Source: Brevundimonas sp.
GTDB taxonomy: Bacteria > Pseudomonadota > Alphaproteobacteria > Caulobacterales > Caulobacteraceae
Reading direction: 5' to 3'
Assembly (NCBI RefSeq): GCF_013912005.1
Contig: NZ_JACESB010000008.1
Location: forward strand, 1-64,000
DNA length: 64,000 nucleotides
In this document: positions 17,042 to 26,304 of the stretch, piece after piece
Layout of the letters: each line of letters starts with the position of its first letter
Numbering within the stretch: the first letter of the stretch is position 1
Notes under the pieces: generated by a model
The model's database searches: none
What the model was told of the DNA's origin: nothing
Seen by the model: only the letters and a program-made list of their open reading frames with translations
Translations under genes and position numbers: made by a program

Positions 17042-18244
17042 ATGACGGTTACGTTCGACGACATCCTGGCGGCCCGCCAGCGCATCGCCGGCCAGGTCGA
17101 CCGCACCCCGGTCCGCCACTCCCGTCGCCTGTCGCAGCTCACCGGCGCCGAGGTCTGGATCAAGTTCGACAACCTGCACTTCACCGGCAGCTTCAAGGAG
17201 CGCGGCGCGCTCAACCGGCTGCTGCAGCTGACGCCCGAGGAGCGGCGACGCGGCGTGGTGGCCGCCAGCGCCGGCAACCACGCCCAGGCCCTGGCCTATC
17301 ACGGGGGCCGCCTCGGCGTGCCCGTGACCATCGTCATGCCCGAGGGCACGCCCTTCGTGAAGATCGACGGCACCCGCGCCCACGGGGCCAACGTCGTCAT
17401 CAAGGGACAGGATTTCACCGGCTCCACCGAGGAGGCCCACCGCCTGCGCGACGAGGAGGGCTTCGTCTTCGTCTCCGCCTTCGACGACGCCGGCATCGTC
17501 GCCGGTCAGGGCGTCTGCGGGCTGGAGTTCATGGAGGACGCGCCCGACCTCGAGGCGTTGATCATCCCGATCGGCGGCGGCGGCCTGATCGCCGGCTCGG
17601 CCATCGCCGCGAAGGGGCTGAAGCCGTCGGTGCGCATCTTCGGGGTGGAGGCGGCCATGTACCCGTCGTTCACGGCCCGGCGCCGGGGCGAGCCGCCGAA
17701 GTGCGGCGGCCAGACCATCGCCGAGGGCATCGCCATCAAGGCGGTGGGCGAGATCCCCTTCGCCCTCGCCGATCCGCTGGTCGAGGACGTCATGGTCTGC
17801 CAGGAGGCGGACTTCGAGAAGGGCGTCGCCTTCCTCGCCACCCTCGAGAAGACGGTGGCGGAGGGCGCGGGCGCCGGCGGCCTGGCCGCCCTGCTGGCCT
17901 ATCCCGACAGGTTCCGGGGCATGAAGGTCGGGCTCGAGCTGACCGGCGGGAACATCGATTCCCGCATGCTGGCCGTGGTCCTGAACCGCGAGCTGGTGCG
18001 CGAGAAGCGGCTGGTCGTCTACCGCATCCTCGGCGACGACCGCCCCGGCATGCTGTCGAAGATGAGCGCCGTGATCGGCGGTCTGGGCGGCAACATCATC
18101 GACGTGGTGCACAACCGGCTGGCGCTCGATGTGCCGGCCAAGGGCGCCGAATTCGACATCATGGTCGAGACGCGCGGCGAGACGCACGCGCACGACATCA
18201 GACAGGCGCTGGAGGAAGCAGGCTATGAACTTCGCATGGGCTAG
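17042..18244 (+). CDS. ilvA: Threonine ammonia-lyase, biosynthetic/catabolic type with ACT domain
   Basis: Deaminates threonine to 2-oxobutyrate, the first step towards isoleucine. It is a fold-type II PLP enzyme of 400 residues: the Schiff-base lysine lies in FTGSFKERGA (Lys52), SAGNHAQ binds substrate, and the glycine loop IGGGGLIAGS (about 177-186) holds the PLP phosphate. A single C-terminal ACT-like domain (about 325-400) gives effector control. The ATG at 17042 fits the family start; upstream sequence in frame is not conserved. The last 20 nt overlap the FKBP gene. Confidence 0.93.
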   Translation: MTVTFDDILAARQRIAGQVDRTPVRHSRRLSQLTGAEVWIKFDNLHFTGSFKERGALNRLLQLTPEERRRGVVAASAGNHAQALAYHGGRLGVPVTIVMPEGTPFVKIDGTRAHGANVVIKGQDFTGSTEEAHRLRDEEGFVFVSAFDDAGIVAGQGVCGLEFMEDAPDLEALIIPIGGGGLIAGSAIAAKGLKPSVRIFGVEAAMYPSFTARRRGEPPKCGGQTIAEGIAIKAVGEIPFALADPLVEDVMVCQEADFEKGVAFLATLEKTVAEGAGAGGLAALLAYPDRFRGMKVGLELTGGNIDSRMLAVVLNRELVREKRLVVYRILGDDRPGMLSKMSAVIGGLGGNIIDVVHNRLALDVPAKGAEFDIMVETRGETHAHDIRQALEEAGYELRMG

Positions 18245-18752
18245 GGGCGCCGTCGTCCTCGCGATCGCCGTGGCGCTGGTCGGCTGCGATCGCGGCGGAA
18301 ACCCCGCCGACGCCGCGGCCGAGAACGCCCGGGCCGCCGAGTTCTTCCTCAAGTCGAATGCGCGGGAGGAGGGCGTCCGCACCCTGCCGTCCGGCGTGCA
18401 GTACAAGGTCGTCCAGTCGGGCCCGTCCGGCGGCGAGAGCCCCGACAGCAACGACCTCGTCCGCGTCGACTACGAGGGGACGCTGACCGACGGCACGGTG
18501 TTCGACAGCTCGTTCCAGCGCGGCCAGCCGGCGGTGTTCACCCTCGGCGAGGTGGTCGAGGGCTGGACCGAGGCGCTGCAGCACATGCGGGTCGGCGACG
18601 AGTGGATCGTCTACCTGCCGCCGGAGCAGGCCTATGGCGAGCAGGGCCGTCCGGGCATCCCGCCCAACAGCGTGCTGGTCTTCCGCGTCAAGCTGCTCGA
18701 CATCGCCCGCGCGCCCGGCGGGAACCGCGGCGTGGGCGTGGCGGCGGGGTGA
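18225..18752 (+). CDS. FKBP-type peptidyl-prolyl isomerase lipoprotein
   Basis: A 175-residue proline isomerase that assists folding of envelope proteins. The signal peptide ends in a lipobox (LVGC, Cys21). The FKBP domain (about 75-165) contains VRVDYEGTLTDGTVFDSSF and the typical AYGEQGRPGIPPNSVLVF. It starts inside ilvA (20-nt overlap, different frame) with GGAGGA 8 nt upstream, so its translation is probably coupled to ilvA. Confidence 0.92.
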   Translation: MNFAWARGAVVLAIAVALVGCDRGGNPADAAAENARAAEFFLKSNAREEGVRTLPSGVQYKVVQSGPSGGESPDSNDLVRVDYEGTLTDGTVFDSSFQRGQPAVFTLGEVVEGWTEALQHMRVGDEWIVYLPPEQAYGEQGRPGIPPNSVLVFRVKLLDIARAPGGNRGVGVAAG

Positions 18753-18767
18753 GGGGCCTCTGATCCC

Positions 18768-19829
18768 CTAGACCGGCGAGAGGGAGTCCAGACGCGACGC
18801 CGCCCACGCCGCCGCGTCCCGCACCACCGGGTCCGGGTCGGCCCGCAGGGCCTGCGCCGCAGGGAGCAGCGCCACGTCGCCGCTGTTGCCGATGGCGTAG
18901 AGAACATTGCGCACGAAGCGGTTGCGGCCGATGCGCTTGACCGGGCTCTTGGAGAACAGCGCCCGGAAGCCGGCGTCGTCCAGCGCCGCCAGATCCGCCA
19001 GACGCGGCGAGACCAGCGCCTCGCGCGCCTGCAGCCGGCTCTCGTGCGATTCGGCGGCGAACTTGTTCCAGGGGCAGACCGCCAGACAGTCGTCGCAGCC
19101 GTAGATGCGGCTGCCGGCGGCGACGCGGAACGCCTCCGGCCACGCCCCCGAGAATTCGATGGTCAGGTAGGACAGGCAGCGCCGGGCGTCGAGCTGGAAG
19201 GGGGCCGGGAAGGCCCGGGTGGGGCAGGCGTCGAGACAGGCGGTGCAGCTGCCGCAGTGCTCGCGCTCCGGCGGGTCCGGCTCGATCTCCGCAGCCGTGA
19301 GGATCACCCCGAGGAACAGCCAGTTGCCGTGGTCGCGGCTCAGCAGGTTGGTGTGCTTGCCCTGCCAGCCCAGGCCGGCCCGCTGGGCCAGCGGCTTCTC
19401 CATCAGGGGCGCGGTGTCGACGAAGACCTTGACCGCCTCGCCGGTGCGGGCGGCGATCTGCCCCGCCAGCGTCTTCAGCCGTCCCTTGATCAGCTCGTGA
19501 TAGTCGTCGCCCCGGGCGTAGACCGACAGGTATCCGGCCGAACGGTCGTCCAGTTCGGGCAGGGGATCCTTTCCCGGCCCGTAGTTGAGGCCGAGCACGA
19601 CGGCGGTCCGGGCTTCCGGCCACATGGCGGTCGGGTGGGCCCGGCGCGCCAGCGTCGTCTCCATCCAGCCCATCTCGCCATGGCGGCCCTCGCCGACGAA
19701 ATGCGCCAGCCGCTCGCCGGCGCTCCACGGCTCCGACGCCGAGGCGAAACGGCAGACGTCGAAGCCCAGCGCCGCGGCGCGCTCGCGGATGAAGATGCGG
19801 GGGTCGCGGGCCATGGTCGGCGCCTTCAT
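18768..19829 (-). CDS. queG: Epoxyqueuosine reductase
   Basis: Cobalamin- and Fe-S-dependent enzyme for the last step of queuosine tRNA modification. In 353 residues one sees the catalytic Asp138 (VDTAPLMEK), two ferredoxin-type clusters (Cys192/195/198/202 in CGSCTACLDACP; Cys245/248/252 in CDDCLAVCPW, plus Cys218) and C-terminal HEAT-like helices (NVLYAIGNSGD). It is the last gene of an apparent CDF-GST-queG operon, with 25 nt between GST and queG. An internal ATG (residue 6) is an equally possible start. Confidence 0.95.
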   Translation of the reverse strand: MKAPTMARDPRIFIRERAAALGFDVCRFASASEPWSAGERLAHFVGEGRHGEMGWMETTLARRAHPTAMWPEARTAVVLGLNYGPGKDPLPELDDRSAGYLSVYARGDDYHELIKGRLKTLAGQIAARTGEAVKVFVDTAPLMEKPLAQRAGLGWQGKHTNLLSRDHGNWLFLGVILTAAEIEPDPPEREHCGSCTACLDACPTRAFPAPFQLDARRCLSYLTIEFSGAWPEAFRVAAGSRIYGCDDCLAVCPWNKFAAESHESRLQAREALVSPRLADLAALDDAGFRALFSKSPVKRIGRNRFVRNVLYAIGNSGDVALLPAAQALRADPDPVVRDAAAWAASRLDSLSPV

Positions 19830-19854
19830 AGCGCCGATGGGGGCGAAAGTCGGG

Positions 19855-20547
19855 CTAGAAGTCGAGGTCGGCGTACGAGGCCGAGGGCTGCACCCCCGGG
19901 AAACGGTCCGTCAGCAGCGGCCGGAAACAGGGCCGCGACTTCAGCTTCATGTACCAGGTCTTCAGGCCCGGCCAGTTGGCCCAGGCGACCTCGCCGAAGT
20001 AGTCGAGCACCGACAGGTGCGCCGCGGCGACGATGTCGGCCTGGCCCAGCCGCCGCCCGGCCAGCCAGTCGCGCTCGGCAAGCAGGCCCTCGAACTGGCC
20101 CAGGTGGGCCCGCAGCGCCTCGCGCCCGGCGCGCAGGGCGCGGGCCTCCGGCGGTCCGAGGCGCAGCAGGGGCTTCTCCATGCGCTCGTGCAGCAGGACG
20201 GCGTCGACCTCGTCGGTGAAGCGGCGGTCGAACCAGCCCACCAGCCGGCGGGTCTCGGCCCGTTCGGCGGGATCGGCCGGCATCAGGAAGGGCTCGCGCG
20301 CGCGATCCTCGAGCCAGCCGAGGATGGCCGCGGTCTCGCACAGGGTCAGGGGGCGGGAGGTCTCGGACACCTGCAGCACCGGCGGCATGCCCGAGGGGTT
20401 CAGCCCCGCCACCGGGCAGCCGGGCTCCCACGGACGGACCGGGGTCTCCTCGAACGCGACCTTCGCCTCGCCCAGCGCCAGCCGGGCCGCACGCGAGCCG
20501 GGATCGAAAGCGAAATGGTAGAGGACGGCGGACATCCGCATGTCCAT
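19855..20547 (-). CDS. Glutathione S-transferase family protein
   Basis: A 230-residue cytosolic protein with a thioredoxin-like N-domain (LYHFAFDPGSRAARLALGE; cis-Pro in MPPVLQ; ETAAILGWLED) and an all-helical C-domain (LAERDWLAGRRLGQADIVAAAHL). The active-site position near the N-terminus carries Ser rather than Cys. Two in-frame ATGs at 20541 and 20535 could also be the start. It lies between the FieF-like CDF and queG in the same direction. Confidence 0.9.
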   Translation of the reverse strand: MDMRMSAVLYHFAFDPGSRAARLALGEAKVAFEETPVRPWEPGCPVAGLNPSGMPPVLQVSETSRPLTLCETAAILGWLEDRAREPFLMPADPAERAETRRLVGWFDRRFTDEVDAVLLHERMEKPLLRLGPPEARALRAGREALRAHLGQFEGLLAERDWLAGRRLGQADIVAAAHLSVLDYFGEVAWANWPGLKTWYMKLKSRPCFRPLLTDRFPGVQPSASYADLDF

Positions 20548-20589
20548 GCGCCCGAGCCCGTTAAGCGGGCGTTAGCCATGGGCCGCGGA

Positions 20590-21498
20590 TCAGCTCCACG
20601 GGCCCTTGCCGGCGGGCGCCGCGCGCGGGTCCGGGTGGATCAGGATGTCGGCGGCCGGCCACCGCTCCAGCAGCCGGTTCTCCGCCTCGACGAGAATCCC
20701 GTGCGCCTCGGCCAGCGACAGCCCGGGGTCCATGTCGACGTGCATCTGGATGGTCATGACGGGACCGGACAGGCGGGTGCGCAGGCGATGCACCCCGGTG
20801 ATGCGCGGGTCGGACAGCATGGCGGTGGTGATGGCGACGCGATCCGCCTCGGGCGCGGCGCGATCCAGCAGCTGGTCGGCGGCGCCGCGCAGCACGCCGG
20901 CCGCGCCCCAGAACAGCCAGACCGCCACGACCAGGCCGGCGGCCGCGTCCAGCCCCGGCGCGGCCAGCCAGGCGCCCGAGATCACGCCGATCAGAACCAC
21001 GAGGTTGGAGGCGAGATCCGCGGCGTAGTGGGAGCGGTCGGCCTCGACCGCGACCGAGCCGCTGGCGCGGATCGCCCGTCCCTGCCGCCAGATCAGCCAG
21101 CCGGTGAGAAGCATCGACGCCACCACCACGGCGACGGTCCAGTGCCCCGCCGTCACCGGGCGGGGATCGAACATCCGCTGGATCGCCTCCCAGCCGATGA
21201 AGACGGCCGAGGCGAAGACCAGCCCGGCCTGCACCAGCGCCGCCATCGCCTCGCCCTTGCCGTGGCCGAAGCGGTGATCCTCGTCCGGCGGCGCCGCCGC
21301 CCAGCGGACGGCGAAGAAGGTCGCGAGCGAGGCGACCAGATCGAGAGCGGAGTCCGTCAGCGAGGCCAGGATGGAGACCGAGCCGGAGGCGCCGAGCGCG
21401 AAGGCCTTCATCAGGATCAGGACCACCGCCACCCCGACGGACAGGCGGGTGATGCTGCGGGTGGCGGCGTTGGCGTCTTCCACGGCGGCGCGGGTCAT
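20590..21498 (-). CDS. Cation diffusion facilitator, FieF type
   Basis: A second CDF exporter, of the FieF/MntE branch rather than the CzcD branch: the TM2 site is DxxxD ([12 protein letters not shown]) instead of HxxxD, and TM5 has HxxxD (HYAADLASN). FieF-type pumps move Fe, Zn or Mn. There is no His-rich tail. The ATG at 21498 has AAGGG upstream and gives 302 residues; a longer version from 21540 lacks support. Its start is divergent from the HTH/citrate-synthase-like gene, with 123 bp between. Confidence 0.92.
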   Translation of the reverse strand: MTRAAVEDANAATRSITRLSVGVAVVLILMKAFALGASGSVSILASLTDSALDLVASLATFFAVRWAAAPPDEDHRFGHGKGEAMAALVQAGLVFASAVFIGWEAIQRMFDPRPVTAGHWTVAVVVASMLLTGWLIWRQGRAIRASGSVAVEADRSHYAADLASNLVVLIGVISGAWLAAPGLDAAAGLVVAVWLFWGAAGVLRGAADQLLDRAAPEADRVAITTAMLSDPRITGVHRLRTRLSGPVMTIQMHVDMDPGLSLAEAHGILVEAENRLLERWPAADILIHPDPRAAPAGKGPWS

Positions 21499-21621
21499 CG
21501 CCGCCCTTGTCGCGGAAAGGCGCGGCGGCGCCAAGAGCATCCGGGATGGTTAGCGGGATCGTCATGAAGTCGCCGCATGTTGGCCGAACGGCGATCGTCG
21601 CCGGGAGGCGGAGGAGCTGGG

Positions 21622-22788
21622 ATGTCGGCGGACGAAGGCCGCTGGATCAGGCGGGGCGAGGCGCTGGGGCGGCTGGGCGTAAAGGCCCAGACGCTCTACG
21701 CCTACGTCAGTCGCGGCCGGATCGCCGCCCGCCCGGACCCCGACGATCCCCGGCGCAGCCTCTACGCCGCCCGCGACATCGCCCGGCTCGCGGGCGCGCC
21801 GGACGCCGGAGATCCGGAGCCGCGGCCGGCGGCGCGGAGCAGCGCGGGCCGGGGCGAGGCCGAGATCTGGTCCTCGGTCAGCGTGATCGCCGGCGAGCGG
21901 CTGTTCTACCGGGGGCTCGACGCCGTGCAGCTGGCGGAGACGGCCACCCTGGAGGACGCCGCCCGGGTGCTGTGGAGCGCGCGCCTCGACAACCCCTTCG
22001 CCCTCACCCGGCCCCGGATCGGCGCGACGCCCGGGGGATCGGCCCGCGCCCGGCTGTTCGCGGCGCTGGCCCGCCGCGCGGACGAGGACGCCGAGACCCC
22101 CGACCGGTCGCCGGCGGCCCTGCGGCTCGAATGCGCCCGCGTGCTGGACGAGGCCGTCGACGCCGTCGCCGGCCCGGGGCCGCGCCTGTTCCTGCACCAG
22201 CGCCTCGCCCGGGCCTGGAAGATCCCCGAGCGCGACGGCCCCCTTCTCCGGCGCGCGCTGGTGCTCGCGGCCGATCCCGGTTTCGACCCGGCCATCGTCG
22301 CCGCCCGGGCGGCCGCGTCCGGCGGCGCCGCCCCGGCCGCCGCGGCCCTGGCGGGCCTGTCGACGCTGGCGGCTTCCGCGGAGGTGACCGGGATGGCGCG
22401 CGCCTCCGCCTGGATCATCGCGGTGCGCCGCCAGGCCTTCGACGCCGCCCGCCGCGCCGCGGAGGCGGGCTCGCTCGAGGGGTTCGGGGACCCCGCCTGG
22501 CCGGCGGGCGATCCCCGCGCCGCCGCCCTGCTGGCGGCCGCGGACCTGCCGCCGGACCTGGCCCGCGCGGTGCGGGAAGGGGAGCTGGCCGCCGGTCGCC
22601 CTCCCGCCTTCTCCCTCGCCCTGGCGGTGACCGCGCGCCGGCTCGAGCTGCCGCGGGAGGGCGCCGCCGACATCCTGATGATCGGCCGGCTGGCGGGCCT
22701 GCTCGCCCATGTGCTCGACCAGATGATCGACGGCTCGCCTATCCGGGCGCGGCTGCGCTATGTGGGGCCCGAACCGGGCGCGCACTGA
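21622..22788 (+). CDS. HTH-fused citrate-synthase-like protein lacking catalytic residues
   Basis: A 388-residue protein with a MerR/excisionase-like helix-turn-helix (about 8-57: [20 protein letters not shown] ... [14 protein letters not shown]) joined to a citrate-synthase fold. By motif alignment with HTH-type citrate synthases, the three catalytic residues are replaced: the LAADHE histidine is Pro219 (LAADPGFD), the GFGHP histidine is Asp290 ([14 protein letters not shown]), and the NxDF aspartate is Ser331 (PAFSLALA). The PRHGG loop is also lost, while the closing RARLRYVG segment remains. It is therefore unlikely to make citrate and may instead be a metabolite-responsive regulator. GAGGAG precedes the ATG; uppP follows after 29 nt. 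Confidence 0.8.
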   Translation: MSADEGRWIRRGEALGRLGVKAQTLYAYVSRGRIAARPDPDDPRRSLYAARDIARLAGAPDAGDPEPRPAARSSAGRGEAEIWSSVSVIAGERLFYRGLDAVQLAETATLEDAARVLWSARLDNPFALTRPRIGATPGGSARARLFAALARRADEDAETPDRSPAALRLECARVLDEAVDAVAGPGPRLFLHQRLARAWKIPERDGPLLRRALVLAADPGFDPAIVAARAAASGGAAPAAAALAGLSTLAASAEVTGMARASAWIIAVRRQAFDAARRAAEAGSLEGFGDPAWPAGDPRAAALLAAADLPPDLARAVREGELAAGRPPAFSLALAVTARRLELPREGAADILMIGRLAGLLAHVLDQMIDGSPIRARLRYVGPEPGAH

Positions 22789-22817
22789 CTCGCCCGCATC
22801 TCGCACAAGGGGCGCGC

Positions 22818-23624
22818 ATGGCGGACTGGCTGGCGGCGATCATCCTCGGCCTGGTCGAAGGCCTGACCGAGTTCATTCCGGTGTCGTCGACCGGCCACCT
22901 GCTGCTGCTGGGCCACTTCCTCGGCTTCGAGAGCACCGGCAAGACCTTCGAGATCGTCATCCAGCTGGGCGCGATCCTGGCGATCGTCAGCGTCTACTTC
23001 AGCCGGCTCTGGCGGCTGGCGACGCGCTGGCCGACCGATCCGCAGGCGCGGCACTTCATCATCGGCGTGATCATCGCCTTCCTGCCGGCGGTCCTCGTCG
23101 GCGTCCTCGCCTACGACGTCATCAAGACCATCTTCTTCGAGACGCCGCTGATCGTCTGCATCGCCCTGATCGTCGGCGGGGTGCTGCTGCTGCTGCTGGA
23201 CCGGATGAAGAAGGTCCCGACCTACCTCGACGTGAACGCCTATCCCTTCCGCGTCTACTTCCTCATCGGCCTGTTCCAGTGCCTGGCGATGATCCCGGGC
23301 GTGTCGCGCTCGGGCGCGACCATCGCCGGCGGCCTGTTGCTCGGGACCGACAAGCGGTCGGCGGCGGAGTTCACCTTCTTCCTCGCCCTGCCGACCATGG
23401 GCGGGGCGGTGGTCTACGACCTCTACAAGAACCGGGACGTGCTGGATTTCAGCGACGCCGGGCTGATCGCCATCGGCTTCGTGGTCGCCTTCCTGACGGC
23501 CCTGCTGGTGGTGCGCTTCCTGCTCGACTTCGTCAGCCGGCACGGCTTCGCCCCCTTCGCCTGGTGGCGGATCGCGGTCGGCCTCCTCGGCCTCGCCGGC
23601 CTGGCGCTGACCGGGGCCCTCTGA
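22818..23624 (+). CDS. uppP: Undecaprenyl-diphosphatase
   Basis: Dephosphorylates undecaprenyl diphosphate to recycle the carrier lipid for cell-wall synthesis; also called BacA for bacitracin resistance. The 268-residue polytopic protein keeps both signature regions: [17 protein letters not shown] (Glu, Ser, His) near the N-terminus and [10 protein letters not shown] in the second half. AAGGGG precedes the ATG. It lies 29 nt behind the HTH/citrate-synthase-like gene, so it may share that promoter. Confidence 0.96.
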   Translation: MADWLAAIILGLVEGLTEFIPVSSTGHLLLLGHFLGFESTGKTFEIVIQLGAILAIVSVYFSRLWRLATRWPTDPQARHFIIGVIIAFLPAVLVGVLAYDVIKTIFFETPLIVCIALIVGGVLLLLLDRMKKVPTYLDVNAYPFRVYFLIGLFQCLAMIPGVSRSGATIAGGLLLGTDKRSAAEFTFFLALPTMGGAVVYDLYKNRDVLDFSDAGLIAIGFVVAFLTALLVVRFLLDFVSRHGFAPFAWWRIAVGLLGLAGLALTGAL

Positions 23625-23639
23625 GTCAGGACGGGCGCC

Positions 23640-24608
23640 TCAGGCCTTGGCTTCGGCGAACTGCCCGCCGCGGCGGAAGCGCCACAGATAGGCGGCGGCC
23701 ACAGCCTCGACGCCCGTGGGCTCGACGCCCAGCTCCGCGAGTCCCTCGGCGTCCGGCGAGACCACGTTGTCGGTCTCGAGCAGCACGACCTGGTCGCGGG
23801 TCAGCATCGGCTTGAGGCCGACGAGGGCCGTCAGCTGGGCGGCGCTCCCGATCATCCGGGCCGCGAAGAAGGGCAGGGGGAGCAGGGGCCGCGAGCGGTG
23901 CGTCTCGCGCATGATCAGGCGCAGGATGTCCTCGAAGGTCATCACCGCGGGACCGCCCAGCTCGAACGTGCGGCCGTCCGTCTCCGTGCGCGACAGCGCC
24001 GTGGCGATCGCGGCGGCCACGTCCCCGACGTAGACCGGCTGGAAGCGGGTCCGGCCGCCGCCGATCAGCGGCAGGGCCGGGGCCCAGCCGGCCATCGAGG
24101 CGAACCGGTTCAGGAAGTCGTCGCCGGGGCCGAACACCACCGACGGCCGGACGATGACGGCGTTCGGCTTGACCTCGCGCACCGCCATCTCGGCCGCCGC
24201 CTTGGTGCGGGCGTAGGCGGAGTCGCTCTCCGGATTGGCGCCGATGGCGGAGACATGAACCAGCCGGTCGACGCCGCCGGCGGCGCAGGCCTCGGCGATG
24301 TTGCGCGCGGTCTGGACGTGCGCGGCCTCGAAGGTGTTCCGCCCGGACTCGTAGAGTACGCCGATCAGGTTGATGGCGGCGTCGGCGCCCTGCAGCGCCT
24401 CGGCCACCTGGGCCGGGTCGGTGGCGTCGCAGCGCTTGGTGTAGATCTGGCCGACGTGGCCGGCGGTGTGCACCTTGAAGGCGAGGTCGGGGCGACGCAC
24501 CGCCACCCGGATGCGCCAGCCGCGCCGGGCGAGCGCCTGCACGACCTGGCTGCCGACGAAGCCCGAGCCGCCGAAGACGGTGACCAGACCGGGCGCGACT
24601 TCGCTCAT
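23640..24608 (-). CDS. NDUFA9-like NAD(P)-binding protein (atypical SDR)
   Basis: A 322-residue extended/atypical short-chain dehydrogenase fold. The nucleotide-binding loop is FGGSGFVGSQVV (about 12-23), and HVSAIGANPESDSAYARTK carries the remnant of the YxxxK pair. Such proteins are close to the complex I accessory subunit NDUFA9 and to NmrA-like sensors. Role: possibly respiratory-complex assembly or NADPH sensing; uncertain. CGGAG lies upstream of the ATG. The gene converges with uppP. Confidence 0.88.
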   Translation of the reverse strand: MSEVAPGLVTVFGGSGFVGSQVVQALARRGWRIRVAVRRPDLAFKVHTAGHVGQIYTKRCDATDPAQVAEALQGADAAINLIGVLYESGRNTFEAAHVQTARNIAEACAAGGVDRLVHVSAIGANPESDSAYARTKAAAEMAVREVKPNAVIVRPSVVFGPGDDFLNRFASMAGWAPALPLIGGGRTRFQPVYVGDVAAAIATALSRTETDGRTFELGGPAVMTFEDILRLIMRETHRSRPLLPLPFFAARMIGSAAQLTALVGLKPMLTRDQVVLLETDNVVSPDAEGLAELGVEPTGVEAVAAAYLWRFRRGGQFAEAKA

Positions 24609-24782
24609 GATGCACTCCGAGAGAGACAGGACGCCGGCGCGAACCGGCGGTGCGGCGGGGATTAGACGATGCCCGCGAGGGCCGCAACGCAAAGGCGACA
24701 AAACCCTGTTGACCCGCACCGGACCCTGCCTTAAGGGTCCGCGCCTTCCGGACGGAAACGCGCCTCGCGCGGCGATGTCTGG

Positions 24783-24869
<87 letters not shown>

Positions 24870-24875
24870 TCTTTC

Positions 24876-24915
24876 GAAACGGCCCCCCTCGCACGAGGCG
24901 GGGCCGTTTCTGTTC
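24876..24915 (+). terminator. Terminator of tRNA-Leu(CAG)
   Basis: A long stem, AAACGGCCCC... with ...GGGGCCGTTT, interrupted by one bulged base, lies 6 nt after the tRNA and is followed by a T-rich stretch. Confidence 0.7.
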
Positions 24916-24929
24916 TGGCGTCTCCGGTC

Positions 24930-25016
24930 GTGAAAAGTGCTAGTGAGCGAGAGGTGAGCCGAGGGCGCAGGCTGCCGATCCCGGCCGCTCACCACTTGCT
25001 CACTCGCACTTTTCAC
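24930..25016. repeat. REP-like imperfect inverted repeat
   Basis: Two 30-bp arms (24930-24959 and 24987-25016) are inverted copies matching at 27 of 30 positions and flank a 27-nt spacer. Each arm has GTGAAAAGTGC at its outer end and a TGAGC motif repeated inside. It fills the gap between the tRNA-Leu terminator and the RNase D gene and ends 17 nt before that start codon. No other copy is seen in the window. It resembles REP/MITE-type intergenic palindromes. Confidence 0.7.
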
Positions 25017-25033
25017 TGACACAAGACCCGCCC

Positions 25034-25648
25034 ATGACGATCCACCTCCACGAAGGCGACCTGCCCGCCGATCTCGACCTCGGCCCGGTGGTCGCGGTGG
25101 ACTCCGAGACCATGGGCCTGCGCTACCGCCGCGATCCCCTGTGCGTGGTGCAGCTGTCGGCGGGCGACGGCGACGCCCACGTGGTGCGGCTCAACCGCCC
25201 GGCCTACGACTGCCCGAACCTGAAGCGCCTGCTGGCCGATCCCGCGGTGCTGAAGCTGTTCCACTTCGGCCGCTTCGACATCGCCATGTTCCAGCTGCAC
25301 CTCGGGGTCGAGACCCGGCCGGTGTACTGCACCAAGATCGCCTCCAGGCTGGCCCGCACCTACACCGACCGTCACGGGCTCAAGGACGTGGTCCGCGAGT
25401 GCGCCGGCGTGGAGCTGTCGAAGGCCCAGCAGAGCTCCGACTGGGGCGCGGCCGAACTGAGCCCGGCGCAACTCGAGTACGCCGCCTCCGACGTCCTGTA
25501 CCTGCACGCGGTCAAGGAGCGCCTCGACGAGATGCTGGCGCGCGAGGGCCGCACCGAGCTGGCGCGGCGCCTGTTCGACTTCCTGCCCACCCGATCCGCC
25601 CTCGACCTCGCCGGCTGGGACGAGATCGACATCTTCGCGCACGCCTGA
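25034..25648 (+). CDS. RNase D-like 3'-5' exonuclease (DEDDy), short form
   Basis: A 204-residue exonuclease comprising only the DEDD nuclease domain, without the HRDC domains of full RNase D. The four acidic positions are visible: VDSETMGL (Asp, Glu), HFGRFDIAMF (Asp) and YAASDVLYLH with the DEDDy tyrosine/aspartate. It probably trims structured RNA 3' ends. The stop overlaps the lptC ATG (TGATG), placing it at the head of the lptC-lptA-lptB operon. The start codon is immediately preceded by a large inverted repeat and a weak ribosome-binding site. Confidence 0.9.
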   Translation: MTIHLHEGDLPADLDLGPVVAVDSETMGLRYRRDPLCVVQLSAGDGDAHVVRLNRPAYDCPNLKRLLADPAVLKLFHFGRFDIAMFQLHLGVETRPVYCTKIASRLARTYTDRHGLKDVVRECAGVELSKAQQSSDWGAAELSPAQLEYAASDVLYLHAVKERLDEMLAREGRTELARRLFDFLPTRSALDLAGWDEIDIFAHA

Positions 25649-26304
25649 TGAGCGGCCCGGCCGACCCGCGCGCCGCCGAGGACGAGGCCCGCGTCGCCGC
25701 CACGGCCGAGGCCTTCCGCACGCGTTCGCGGCGGGTGCGGCTGATGCGCCGGGTGCTGCCGGTGCTGATCGTGATCCTCGCCGGGGGGACGATCAGCTGG
25801 ATCGTGCTGCGCAGCGTCATGTCGGACGTCGAGCGCAAGGCGGGGGCCAGCCGCGAGGTGACGCTGGAGAACTCCCGCTTCCTCGGCCAGGACGCCCAGG
25901 GGCGCAGCTTCGTCGTCGGCTTCGAGCGCGCGGTGCGCGATGGCGACACCGGCCGCTACCGCCTCGTCGGCCCGGCCCTGCGCCTCAACCTCGGCGGCCG
26001 CAAGGTCACCACCCTGACCGCCGACGGCGGGACCTACGACGAAGGCTCGCGCAAGGTCACCATCGGGCCGAACGTCCGCATCTCCGACGGCGGCTCCGGC
26101 TTCACCCTCGTCACGCCCGAGGCCGTGGTCGACACCCGCACCGGCGTCGTGACCGGTACGAAGGGGGTGCAGGGCTCCGGCCCCCTTGGAACCGTGACCG
26201 CTTCGTCCTATGCGATCTATGAACAGGGCGAACGGGTCGTGTTCAGCGGCTCGGGCGACAACAAGGTCCGGGGGACCATCAACGCGGCGAGTTCGGACGG
26301 ATGA
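25648..26304 (+). CDS. lptC: LPS export protein LptC
   Basis: A bitopic inner-membrane protein of 218 residues that passes lipopolysaccharide from LptBFG to LptA. A charged cytoplasmic N-terminus and one transmembrane helix (about 35-55) precede a periplasmic beta-jellyroll (TLENSRFLGQDAQGRSFVV, TADGGTYDEGSRKVTI). It overlaps RNase D by 1 nt and lptA by 4 nt. Confidence 0.9.
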   Translation: MSGPADPRAAEDEARVAATAEAFRTRSRRVRLMRRVLPVLIVILAGGTISWIVLRSVMSDVERKAGASREVTLENSRFLGQDAQGRSFVVGFERAVRDGDTGRYRLVGPALRLNLGGRKVTTLTADGGTYDEGSRKVTIGPNVRISDGGSGFTLVTPEAVVDTRTGVVTGTKGVQGSGPLGTVTASSYAIYEQGERVVFSGSGDNKVRGTINAASSDG

